Source: Chamaesiphon polymorphus CCALA 037
GTDB taxonomy: Bacteria; Cyanobacteriota; Cyanobacteriia; Cyanobacteriales; Chamaesiphonaceae
Length of the DNA: 38,806 nt
Assembly: GCF_003003845.1 (NCBI RefSeq)
Contig: NZ_PVWO01000004.1
Span: forward strand, 1-38,806
Direction of reading: 5' to 3'
The notes under the pieces are model-generated. The model ran no database searches. It saw only the letters and a list, made by a program, of their open reading frames with translations, and was not told the DNA's origin. Both the position numbers and the translations under genes were made by a program. Shown in pieces: positions 9,041 through 18,090 of the stretch; position 1 is the first letter of the stretch, and every line of letters begins with the position of its first letter.

Positions 9041-10360
9041 ATGACTAACATTACCCCGCGAGATATCGAACATATATTTGAAAGATTGAGATCGGGTGTA
9101 GTGCCAGAGCGGGGACTAGAAGCATTTGCCGTCGGGATCGATCGATCGAGAGGCGAGATAAAGCGACAATTAGACTTAGCCGGAAATAACGAAGGCGTAT
9201 TTAAATTCCTGCGGGGTGGCTATGGTTGTGGTAAAACCTTTATGGCTCGCTTGGCACTCCTCGACGCTCAGGCTCAGGGGTTTGCAACCAGCTTTGTGGT
9301 GGTATCGGATAACGATTTGCATTTCCATAGATTCGATGATGTCTATCGGAAAGTCGTGCAAGAATTGGCAACCGATCGATGCGATCGCGGGGCGTTGGGG
9401 TTTATACTCGATCGGTGGATCGCTCGGATGGAAGATGCCGCGATCGATGGTGGGGCGAATCCCGATGCTGAAGATTTCGATACTCAGTTACAGCAACGGA
9501 TCGAATCAGATCTCGCATCCCTCACAGGTGGCAAAGCACCCGAAGATATGACACGGGTATTGCGATCGATCTTCGCCCTCAAACAGCAGAATAAATTCCC
9601 CGAAGCCAGCGCGCTCCTCTCTTGGCTATCGGGTAGCGAAAACGTCGCGGCATCCTCCAAGCGGATCGCTGGGATTAAGGGCGATATTGGCTCTAAAGAG
9701 GCGATGGATTACCTTCAGGGCATTTTAGCCATTACCAAAGCATCGGGCTATAAAGGCTTAGTTATCGTCATCGACGAAGCCGAAACCATGTTGCGGATGA
9801 AAACCGATATTCGTGCTAAATCTCTGAATGGCATTAGGCAAATTTGCGACGCAGCCGATCGCTATCCGGGGTTATTCTGGATCTTTACAGGTACGCCCGA
9901 ATTTTTCGATACCAATCGCGGGGTAGCTGGTTTATCGCCATTACACGATCGGTTGAAACTAATTAAAACGGGTAACTTTGCCAATCCCCGTCAACCGCAA
10001 CTAGTACTCACACCATTCGATCGCGATCGCTTAAAAGATGTCGCACTCAAATTGCGAGAAATATATCCGACAGAAAACCGCGATCGATTAACCAAAAAAG
10101 TCACACCCGAATTTATCGATTTACTAGTAGATAAAGTCACCCAAGGTTTCGGCGGCGATGTCGGGATCGTACCGCGTCAATTCTTACGGCAATTAGTCAA
10201 TATTTTAGATTTAGCCGCCACCGAACCAGATTTCGATCCGATGACAGATGGCGGTTATGACTTGGTAGAACTCAGTGCGGAGGAAATCAGAATTCGAGAT
10301 GGTTTACCCTATTTTGAACCGGAACCCACCGATGCAGAACAATATGCCGTTAGCTTCTAA
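9041..10360 (+). CDS. BREX-type ATP-binding protein (BrxD/DUF2791-like P-loop ATPase), orphan
   Basis: Walker A GGYGCGKTF; Walker B GLVIVIDEAETM; RDIEHIFERLRSGVVPERGLEAFAVG N-terminus. Confidence 0.85.
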   Translation: MTNITPRDIEHIFERLRSGVVPERGLEAFAVGIDRSRGEIKRQLDLAGNNEGVFKFLRGGYGCGKTFMARLALLDAQAQGFATSFVVVSDNDLHFHRFDDVYRKVVQELATDRCDRGALGFILDRWIARMEDAAIDGGANPDAEDFDTQLQQRIESDLASLTGGKAPEDMTRVLRSIFALKQQNKFPEASALLSWLSGSENVAASSKRIAGIKGDIGSKEAMDYLQGILAITKASGYKGLVIVIDEAETMLRMKTDIRAKSLNGIRQICDAADRYPGLFWIFTGTPEFFDTNRGVAGLSPLHDRLKLIKTGNFANPRQPQLVLTPFDRDRLKDVALKLREIYPTENRDRLTKKVTPEFIDLLVDKVTQGFGGDVGIVPRQFLRQLVNILDLAATEPDFDPMTDGGYDLVELSAEEIRIRDGLPYFEPEPTDAEQYAVSF

Positions 10361-10390
10361 TTGCGATCTTCTATTGTCGATCGATAGAAC

Positions 10391-11173
10391 TTAAGATCTG
10401 ACTGCTGACATGTTGTTCTCTAGTAAATTTAATAACTTCAAACTAAGATCTAAATATGGCTTCACGTCTTTGGGGTGTAAGTACTGACTTTTCGTAAAAG
10501 TTTTATCACCCATCGTCAAACTACTATTAGTATGCTTGGGTGGAAAAGGAAAGACTAGCAAATATGAGCCGATCGCTTCGGTACAGATCTTATTAATTTC
10601 GTAGAACTTGATTAAATTTGGTTGAAATAAATTGCGGACATCCTCAACTTGGTTCGATAATAGCCGATAGCCTTTAGAAAAAGCTGGAAAGCGATCGAAA
10701 TTAATATCTTCATAACCAGCAAAATTTGCTAACTTATCCCAGATATGTTCGGGACGTAAGCTAAATCCAGGCACATCGAGCGATTCATCATAAAATACCA
10801 ATACTGTTTGGCAAAAAGTTTCGGTGTCGCTATTACTTTCGATCGACACCGAGTCTTCATTAAAGCTGAATTCAGTACTTCTGCGCTTACAGATGGTATA
10901 GCTGTAATCGAAGATCGCTACTGTGACTGGTTTAGCATTGCGCTTGACTTGCCCGCACATCAGATTGCTGACATTGCAACGTTCCCCATACATAAAAAAA
11001 TCCAGATTGGATACCATTGGAGCAATGCTCTCATCCCCTTTTGGAAAAAAGTCTAGCTTGAGCTGCCTAGCCACCAATTCTAGATCTTGACGACGCTTCT
11101 TAACGAGGTACACAATTCCACCGACGATCGCCACTACGATCGCGATAAACAAGAAAAATGGCAATGCTTTCAT
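10391..11173 (-). CDS. Membrane-anchored hypothetical protein
   Basis: N-terminal TM helix (FFLFIAIVVAIVGGIVYLV) plus soluble domain. Confidence 0.7.
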   Translation of the reverse strand: MKALPFFLFIAIVVAIVGGIVYLVKKRRQDLELVARQLKLDFFPKGDESIAPMVSNLDFFMYGERCNVSNLMCGQVKRNAKPVTVAIFDYSYTICKRRSTEFSFNEDSVSIESNSDTETFCQTVLVFYDESLDVPGFSLRPEHIWDKLANFAGYEDINFDRFPAFSKGYRLLSNQVEDVRNLFQPNLIKFYEINKICTEAIGSYLLVFPFPPKHTNSSLTMGDKTFTKSQYLHPKDVKPYLDLSLKLLNLLENNMSAVRS

Positions 11174-11306
11174 TCAGTTCGATCCCAGCACAATGTGATG
11201 ATGCTATTAGTATTCCCAATCTAGAAACACTTCAATCTAAATGCGCTAGTGCCGACGATTCCGCACGGCGGACGCTCCGCGAACTAACACAATGGGATGC
11301 TAGCTA

Positions 11307-12185
11307 TCAACCTAATCCCAAATGACTTACCCCCGCTGCAACCTTTGCTCTTTGACAATCCTCATCTAACCCAAACCGCTCTACCCAACTTTGCAGATAG
11401 CCAAAATCCAACTTTTCCTGCTGCACTTTCAGAATTCCTAAAATATCCCGCCATTGCTTATCTGACTGACTCGTTCGTCGCCAAATTAACTTGCTAATAA
11501 TTACATCTTCTGGAGATGCAATGGCAACTTCTCCACTTCCAGGTAAAGTATACGATCGAGATCGATCGAACTTAATCAGATCGCATTCTTCCCTACCCGA
11601 AATCATCAAATCGACATTTTCAATTGTTTCTAAATGGGTAATATTCAAACATCGCAAACTACATGCCATTACATCTGCCAAGCCAGCCACATAGAACCCC
11701 TGTGCCTCAAAATTGGCCGCCAAGGTGGGTAAATCTGCTAAATCGACAGAAATCACCACATCCAGATAGATCGTGGCTCTTGGCTCTCCATGAGCTATTG
11801 CAGCCACTCCGCCAGTAATATAGTAGGGAATATTAGCAGAGTTTAAAATTCGGGCGAGTAAAGATGCGATCGCAGTAGGATCTTGACTCCAACTCATCAG
11901 ATTTGGGGGTATATAATTGACAGGGCATTTCTCTTGTAACCAAGCATTCGCAATCTTCTGAGAGAACGCTGTATCCGTCAGTTCGGGAAAACTTTGGCGC
12001 AAACATTCGATCGATAATTGTCTGGCACTTTGCTTGTATTTATCACCCAATATTAACCGATCGACTGTGGTTCTCTGGCGATATAGATGAAAACGCACCA
12101 AATCGGCATTGATGTTGGTATCGATCGATTGGGGGCAATATCCGACAGGAGCCGCATCGATGGGTAACTGAAGTGGTAATGACAT
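11307..12185 (-). CDS. Nucleotidyltransferase-like protein (DUF6036/AbiEii-like fold), degenerate active site
   Basis: YYITGGVAAIAHGEPRATIYLDVVI; SPEDVIISKLIWRRTSQSDKQWRDILGILK. Confidence 0.75.
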   Translation of the reverse strand: MSLPLQLPIDAAPVGYCPQSIDTNINADLVRFHLYRQRTTVDRLILGDKYKQSARQLSIECLRQSFPELTDTAFSQKIANAWLQEKCPVNYIPPNLMSWSQDPTAIASLLARILNSANIPYYITGGVAAIAHGEPRATIYLDVVISVDLADLPTLAANFEAQGFYVAGLADVMACSLRCLNITHLETIENVDLMISGREECDLIKFDRSRSYTLPGSGEVAIASPEDVIISKLIWRRTSQSDKQWRDILGILKVQQEKLDFGYLQSWVERFGLDEDCQRAKVAAGVSHLGLG

Positions 12186-12256
12186 TCGATCTTAAGATCT
12201 ACACAAGTTTCAGAATTTTGAATACCTTAAGCGTACTCGACTTTATCCGCGATCGA

Positions 12257-12835
12257 TTATTGCTCAATGCGGATGGCTGGCTGGGTTTCGATATTTCTCA
12301 CCACTCTGGCTGGTACGATAATTTCTGATTCTTGCCATCGATCGATAAAGGCGATTACATCTTGCTTGCTAACTATTCCAGTTGAAATTTGCCGTTTTTC
12401 TTTCCAGCCAACTGCATATTGTCCGGCAACATTTAAATCTAAAGTCCATGATATTTCGTTTAATAATCGCTCGTCGTGTCCCCGATAGATCCTAAATTCA
12501 TCAGGTAAATCTGCTAGTTTTTGTCTTTCCACTTCGGTCATCATGTGAATGATATTAGGCGATCTATCTCTATGAGCTGAAAATCTTTCGATACCCAATA
12601 GCACTTCAATTGTAGATGAGGAATGTCCTACCAGTTCGCGATCTGTCCATATCTGTCCGACAATTTTAAAATATGTAGGATCTGTCCTCATATATTCATT
12701 TTTAAATACTTCTAGTAGCCGATCTCTAGGTGATAAATGTGGTAAATAGGATTGCCATTCATTGGGCTGTGATGCCAGTCGATCGATTTTGTGTTTTTTA
12801 GATTCATAGACTAGATTAATGCGATGATAAAACAC
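12257..12835 (-). CDS. Putative ADP-ribosyltransferase-like protein (ART-PolyVal-like, R-S-E signature)
   Basis: FRIYRGHDE..., NEISWTLDLNVAGQYAVGW, WQESEIIVPA: Arg / S-x-T / E-x-E in the expected order and spacing. Confidence 0.5.
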   Translation of the reverse strand: MFYHRINLVYESKKHKIDRLASQPNEWQSYLPHLSPRDRLLEVFKNEYMRTDPTYFKIVGQIWTDRELVGHSSSTIEVLLGIERFSAHRDRSPNIIHMMTEVERQKLADLPDEFRIYRGHDERLLNEISWTLDLNVAGQYAVGWKEKRQISTGIVSKQDVIAFIDRWQESEIIVPARVVRNIETQPAIRIEQ

Positions 12836-12861
12836 TGGATGGGCAAATTCACAACGATAAA

Positions 12862-13573
12862 TTGGATGCTGGATCGTCTGTTCATTTCGGTCAGAGCCTC
12901 AAACCACCAGTAACCCTATTGCCAGATGCTCAAAAGGCGAGAGTTACAAGCATTAGTAACTCGTCGTCAACAAGTAGTGGCAATGGTGACGATGGAGAAA
13001 AACCATCTCCACAGTTGCGAAACTTGGGTCAGGTTGAGCATTGAGGCAACGATCGCCCAGTTAGAAGCTCAACTGGTGGAGTTGGAATCTCGCTTGGCAC
13101 AAGTGAGTGCACAGCGACCCCAGTGGCAGGAACGATTAGCAATTCTCACCAGTGTCAAAGGGATTGGCCCAGTCATTTCCCAAGCTTTGTTGGTGCAGTT
13201 ACCAGAATTAGGACAACGCACCGCCAAACAGATTGCCGCGTTGGTGGGGGTAGCTCCGTTTAATCACGACAGTGGTAAAACGCCGGATTCAGCGACCCAA
13301 ATCGCGCTGAGGTCTCCTCAGCGTGCGTTTGGGTCAAGACAAGGCGTCCGCCTTGAATTGCGCTCGCTATTGTATATGGCAGCCATGTGTGCGGTGCAGC
13401 ATAATTCGGTGTTTCGCGACCATTATGCTCAATTGCTCCAACGTGGTAAGCCACGCAAAGTGGCTTTAGTGGCTTGCATTCGGAAGTTGCTGGGCATTCT
13501 TAATGCCATGCTCCGTACCAATCAACCTTGGTGCGAACAGCCAGTGCCGCTGGCGGCAACAGCCACTAATTAG
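12862..13573 (+). pseudogene. IS110-family transposase remnant (C-terminal Transposase_20 domain; N-terminal DEDD domain missing)
   Basis: LTSVKGIGPVISQALLVQLPELGQ...KQIAALVGVAPFNHDSG...LRSLLYMAAMCA; no N-terminal catalytic half upstream. Confidence 0.85.
13294..13335. repeat. Palindromic insert within the IS110 remnant
   Basis: GACCCAAATCGCGCTGAGG-tct-CCTCAGCGTGCGTTTGGGTC. Confidence 0.85.
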
Positions 13574-13731
13574 CGGCTGATTTCCGTCTGCTGGCAGATG
13601 CGATTGCAACTGTTTTGGGGTTCGATCGATAAAAGACTGTGATGATAATTGCTGTAGGCAGCTCTTGCCTCACGGTAGCTTCAGCTTGTCTGTCGAGCGA
13701 ATAAATTGCCCCTTGACAATTAACATAATCG

Positions 13732-13762
13732 CTACGCGGACTGAATTTCCTAGTCCGCGTAG
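13732..13762. repeat. Hairpin CTACGCGGACT...AGTCCGCGTAG
   Basis: Perfect 11-bp arms. Confidence 0.85.
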
Positions 13763-13785
13763 GCGGACTTTGCAACACGAGCAGC

Positions 13786-13818
13786 GATGCGCGCTCGTCG
13801 GGTTCCCCGACGGTTTAG
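13786..13818 (+). repeat. Dispersed palindromic repeat, copy 1
   Basis: gatgcgcgctcgtcgggttccccgacggtttag; reverse complement at 34288-34320 with one mismatch. Confidence 0.9.
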
Positions 13819-13866
13819 TGCATCAAGACAGCGGTTTCTAACCGCTGAGGTTACTATCAAAATCTG

Positions 13867-14154
13867 TTAGTTTCCAACTGGGGGAACTGTCACTGGGGGA
13901 ACTGTCACTGGTGTTACGGGAGCCGAAGATAACCAGCCCGCACTCAGGATAATTGTCATGGTGATAAATACCATAAATAAACCCCAAGTAATCCGATTGA
14001 GATTGCTCTCCGCACTTTTGGTGCTGCTAAATAATTGTGCTTGACCACCAATGCCCCCAATTCCATCACCTTTGGGGCTATGCAGCAACACCATTGCAGT
14101 TAAACCAAATGCAGATACGCACCAAATAATCTCAATAATAGTAACGGTATTCAT
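13867..14154 (-). CDS. secG: Preprotein translocase subunit SecG
   Basis: VLLHSPKGDGIGGIGGQAQLFSSTKSAESNLNRITW, two TM helices. Confidence 0.93.
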   Translation of the reverse strand: MNTVTIIEIIWCVSAFGLTAMVLLHSPKGDGIGGIGGQAQLFSSTKSAESNLNRITWGLFMVFITMTIILSAGWLSSAPVTPVTVPPVTVPPVGN

Positions 14155-14601
14155 CTAAATAGTTCTAATTCGTAATAGTCATCGATCTATTGTATCTCGA
14201 TCTTGCTTGGGAGTCAGGACTCGATCGTCGGGATCTCATTTTGCACCAGTATATCTTTACTATTAGTTGTGGAAGGGGAAAGGGGAAAAAGGCTAGCTGT
14301 GCTTGACGATCGTCAATTGGGCAATTAGCGCAAGAAAATCTGTCAGCGTCTGGGGTAGATAAAATTGGCAAGTTGCAGCGGACAAGATCTAGTACAGTTA
14401 AGGATATGGAATTCGAGCGCATAGAGCTAGCTAGCGGAAAATTTACCAATACGACATTGGTACAGCTTGGCGTAGGTCAGATGGCAAAAATCAGGCGATA
14501 GTTATGAGGGCGGATTGCCGATCTTTGTAAAAAGTGACGGATCTAGCTTCTGATTTGATTTATAGATATTAATATATTCATCTATTCCCTAATTATAAGA
14601 T

Positions 14602-15558
14602 ATGCAGCTTTTCATCGATACTAATATTCTGCTATCTTTCTACGCACTCAACCAAGAAGATTTAGCCGAATTAAGTAAACTAACAGACGCGATCGATAAA
14701 CAACATATAACATTGTTATTTACCGATCAAATTATCGATGAATTCAATCGCAACCGCGAACAAAGAATCGATGGTGCGATTAAATCCTTTCGCAATCAAA
14801 CATTCAATCCTCAATTCCCTCAACTCTGTGAAGACTATCCAGAAATCGAACTATTGAGAGAATCGCTCAAGCAATACGAACGCTCTCATGCAGCATTAGT
14901 CGCCAGGATTGCGATCGACATCAAAGCCAAAACTCTCAAAGCGGATCGGATCGTCCAATCTTTATTTAGATTGGGCAAGCGACTGACACCGAATAGTACC
15001 GTACTCGATCGAGCGCGGTTTAGAATGGGCATTGGCAATCCACCGGGTAAGAATAACTCTTTAGGCGATGCAATTAATTGGGAGTGTCTGCTCGATGAAA
15101 TTCCCGCAGGTGAAGATCTCTATTTTATTACTGGCGATAAAGATTATTGTTCGGCACTAAGCGATGATGAATTTAGCGATTTCTTACTAACTGAATGGGA
15201 ACGTAAAAAGCAGACAAAGATTCATTTTTACAAGCGGTTGTCGAGTTTCTGCAAAGAACAATTCCCGGAAATTGCCCTAGCTAGCGTCCGCGACAAAGAA
15301 TTTTTAATCAGAGATTTAGTCAATAGTCACTCGATCGCAGCTACTCAAGCAGCGATCGCCAAATTAAGTTATTACTCAGAATTTACCGCCGCACAAGTCA
15401 ACACGATCGTCGCTGCCGCGATTTCCAATCGTCAGGTAGTTTGGTCGATCGAAGACGAGTTAGTGAGAAACTTTCTATCATCGGTAGTTGCAACTAACAA
15501 ACAGTATTTAGATCCAGCAAGTTTAACCGCGATTGAAGGCTTATTAGGCGAAAGCTAA
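14602..15558 (+). CDS. PIN-domain protein (DUF4935-like putative RNase)
   Basis: FIDTNILLSFY; TDQIIDEF; NPPGKNNSLGDAINWECLL; FITGDKDY. Confidence 0.85.
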   Translation: MQLFIDTNILLSFYALNQEDLAELSKLTDAIDKQHITLLFTDQIIDEFNRNREQRIDGAIKSFRNQTFNPQFPQLCEDYPEIELLRESLKQYERSHAALVARIAIDIKAKTLKADRIVQSLFRLGKRLTPNSTVLDRARFRMGIGNPPGKNNSLGDAINWECLLDEIPAGEDLYFITGDKDYCSALSDDEFSDFLLTEWERKKQTKIHFYKRLSSFCKEQFPEIALASVRDKEFLIRDLVNSHSIAATQAAIAKLSYYSEFTAAQVNTIVAAAISNRQVVWSIEDELVRNFLSSVVATNKQYLDPASLTAIEGLLGES

Positions 15559-15596
15559 TCAATGCTACCAAATTATGCTATAGATTGAGATCGAAC

Positions 15597-16253
15597 TCAA
15601 CTGGTAAGCTGTGCCACCATTTCGGCACGAGATGAGACTTCTAGCTTGCGAAACATCCGCTTCAAAGCCTGCTTGACCGAATTTTCGGTAATCCACAATT
15701 CCTGCCCGATTTCGGCATTCGTGCGCCCCAACGCGACCAATTCGACAATTTGCAATTCGCGCGGCGTCAATTTATCGATCTGAAAAACTGGAGCGGCGGT
15801 TCTGGCTGTCGTCGCCCAAATCGATAAGTGCAAACAGATCCCGCTGAGATCGGTTAAATTTTGATTGTCGAAAGCAGGCATCGATCGATCGCGAGTGCAA
15901 CCCACCGCTCCTACTAATTTACCGCGACTGACGATCGGCCCCACCATCACATGCCAATGATCGGGACGAGGACAAATCATTTTCCATGTTTTGGGAGATG
16001 TTACCAAACCTTCGTGAACTGGTGCGTGATGTTCGACTAAATAACGTGCGACCGGATTATGCTCGATCGAAAGTGCAACTTTAAAGATCTTCTGAAGATT
16101 GGGATCGATCGTCGAAAGTTTATCGAAGAAAAAAATGCCCGCTCGTGTCGCTGCAAAATGCTCGCCAATTTGGGGTACGACTTGCGATCGTAAATCTCGT
16201 TCGTCCTTGAGCCGATCGATTTCTGCAAATAAAGGCTGCAAGGAACCGCTCAT
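15597..16253 (-). CDS. GAF + LuxR-type HTH transcriptional regulator
   Basis: C-terminal LTPRELQIVELVALGRTNAEIGQELWITENSVKQALKRMFRKLEVSSRAEM. Confidence 0.9.
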   Translation of the reverse strand: MSGSLQPLFAEIDRLKDERDLRSQVVPQIGEHFAATRAGIFFFDKLSTIDPNLQKIFKVALSIEHNPVARYLVEHHAPVHEGLVTSPKTWKMICPRPDHWHVMVGPIVSRGKLVGAVGCTRDRSMPAFDNQNLTDLSGICLHLSIWATTARTAAPVFQIDKLTPRELQIVELVALGRTNAEIGQELWITENSVKQALKRMFRKLEVSSRAEMVAQLTS

Positions 16254-16320
16254 AGTGTCAAAAAGAGTACCCGATCGAGGACTATGCCCGATCGATTTTC
16301 ACTTCTAGTATAGACACTAT
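16252..16320. promoter_or_regulatory. Divergent promoter region with inverted repeat ATAGTGTC...GACACTAT and direct repeats CCCGATCGA
   Basis: IR arms 16252-16259 / 16313-16320; direct repeats at 16270 and 16287. Confidence 0.45.
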
Positions 16321-16355
16321 CAGCTTTATTGAGATCGTTACTAGGAAATCTATTT

Positions 16356-17024
16356 ATGACTGACTCCCCAAAATATACTCTTGGATTGGTCTTTTATCCC
16401 GGCATGACCTCGCTCGATATTATCGGGCCACAGCAGGTTTTAAGTTCGTTACCTGGTGTCCAAATTCATCGGATTTGGAAAACGCTAGAGCCAGTCAAAA
16501 CTGACGATGGCATGATGGTTTTACCCGATACCACCTTGGCAAATTGCCCGCAATTAGATGTTATTTGTATTGGCGGTGGTCTCGGACAGGTAGCGGTAGA
16601 AGACGATCCCGATCTACTAGAATTTCTCTACAAACAAGGGAGTACCGCCAAGTTTATCACTTCTGTTTGCGGCGGCTCGGTGTTTCTAGCGAAAGCAGGG
16701 CTGCTCGAAGGCTACCGAGCGGCTACACACTGGGCAGCACGAGATCGACTTGCACAGTTAGACGTTACGGTTGGCACCGAGCGCGTCGTAGTCGATCGCA
16801 ATCGGATTACAGGTGGCGGCGTGACCGCAGGTATCGATTTTGGGCTGACGCTGGCGAGCATCCTCTATGGTGAAGAAATCGCCAAGATTACTCAATTATT
16901 GATGGAGTACAATCCAGCTCCGCCATTTGATACCGGATCGCCAGAACAAGCGGGGGCTGAGTTGGTCGAGAAGGCAATGTTATTTATGCAAGGAATGATG
17001 CCAGATCTGGCAATAGCACAATAG
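16356..17024 (+). CDS. DJ-1/PfpI family protein (isonitrile hydratase-like)
   Basis: LGLVFYPGMTSLDIIGPQQVL; TSVCGGSVFLAKAGLLEGYRAATHW nucleophile elbow; ATG 16356 preferred. Confidence 0.92.
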   Translation: MTDSPKYTLGLVFYPGMTSLDIIGPQQVLSSLPGVQIHRIWKTLEPVKTDDGMMVLPDTTLANCPQLDVICIGGGLGQVAVEDDPDLLEFLYKQGSTAKFITSVCGGSVFLAKAGLLEGYRAATHWAARDRLAQLDVTVGTERVVVDRNRITGGGVTAGIDFGLTLASILYGEEIAKITQLLMEYNPAPPFDTGSPEQAGAELVEKAMLFMQGMMPDLAIAQ

Positions 17025-17133
17025 GCAGATTTATCAGTGCGATCGGCTTTTTGTATTTAATTACAACAGAGCTATCCGTTCTCATCTCCAAAATTAATAT
17101 TCGGGAATAATCGCGATCGACTCAATCGACTAT

Positions 17134-17577
17134 ATGCCAATTCAATCTAGACCCGAAATCACAATTTTACAGATAATCGCACCATTAATTGTCGCGCTTG
17201 TCTTTATCGCCTTTTGCTCTTTATTTAAGGAACCAAACCGTCGCAACTTCAGCGCGCTGATGATTTCTGGAGCCGGAGCGGCGTATCTTAATGGTGGCTT
17301 ATTGGGTTGGGAATTTGTATTCTGCACTGTGATGACTGGTGTAGCCTACTGGGGCTTAAAAGATTACCGATTTATTGGCATCGGATGGTTACTACACACA
17401 GCATGGGATACAGTTCACCATTTATATGGCACGCCAATTGTGCCATTCGTTCCGCTGTCGTCGTTTGGGTGCGCTATTTGCGACCCGGCTTTGGCGTTGT
17501 GGTATTTCCAGGGCGCACCTTCCATTTTTAGTTGGTTCCGCAAAGTTGAGGGAGATCGCAGTACCGATCGCCTTTAA
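17134..17577 (+). CDS. DUF6010-like membrane protein
   Basis: SGAGAAYLNGGLLGWEF...; GWLLHTAWDTVHHLYG; DPALALWYF. Confidence 0.8.
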   Translation: MPIQSRPEITILQIIAPLIVALVFIAFCSLFKEPNRRNFSALMISGAGAAYLNGGLLGWEFVFCTVMTGVAYWGLKDYRFIGIGWLLHTAWDTVHHLYGTPIVPFVPLSSFGCAICDPALALWYFQGAPSIFSWFRKVEGDRSTDRL

Positions 17578-17611
17578 TTTCTAAAATCTATCTTCAAAAA
17601 TAGTTGTAATT

Positions 17612-18022
17612 ATGACTATCGATCTGCCTTCCGATCGCACCCAAATATCTCGTTCTTGGACTCAAATTAGTTTTCTTGCGATCGCGATCTTATTTAACCT
17701 GTGCTTAGTTCTGCAATTACTGACAGTTGGACTAGCGATTTTTTATGACTCTAGTTGGTGGCAGATTCATGTTCTGCTGGTGCGTGGCTATAGTGGATTG
17801 CTGGTGCTGTTATTAGGAGGGCTGTTCGTCACGCCATTTCCTCGCAAAATCAAAATGCTGACAGGTAGCATGTCAATTCTCCTCGTTTTGCAATTCATCA
17901 CTATCCATACCAATAGTCCCATTCCATTAGGAATTATACATCCCTTAATCGGATTTTCATTATTTACAACTTCGACAACATTAGTGCATCGAGCTTGGCG
18001 ATCGATTCGCGATCGAGAATAA
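17612..18022 (+). CDS. Membrane hypothetical protein
   Basis: Four hydrophobic segments; good coding ORF. Confidence 0.65.
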   Translation: MTIDLPSDRTQISRSWTQISFLAIAILFNLCLVLQLLTVGLAIFYDSSWWQIHVLLVRGYSGLLVLLLGGLFVTPFPRKIKMLTGSMSILLVLQFITIHTNSPIPLGIIHPLIGFSLFTTSTTLVHRAWRSIRDRE

Positions 18023-18090
18023 GCGATAACTATCTGTAACTTAGCTACTTTTCTCAATCCTAACTTCAACAAAAAAAATCCAAAAAACCA

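Noticed and set aside
14165-14449. Minus-strand 94-aa ORF upstream of secG
   Set aside because: Low-complexity composition, no motif; likely non-coding intergenic DNA.
14602-15558. PIN protein as the toxin of a classical toxin-antitoxin pair
   Set aside because: At 318 aa and with no small co-directional antitoxin ORF upstream, it does not fit VapBC; reported only as a PIN-domain protein.
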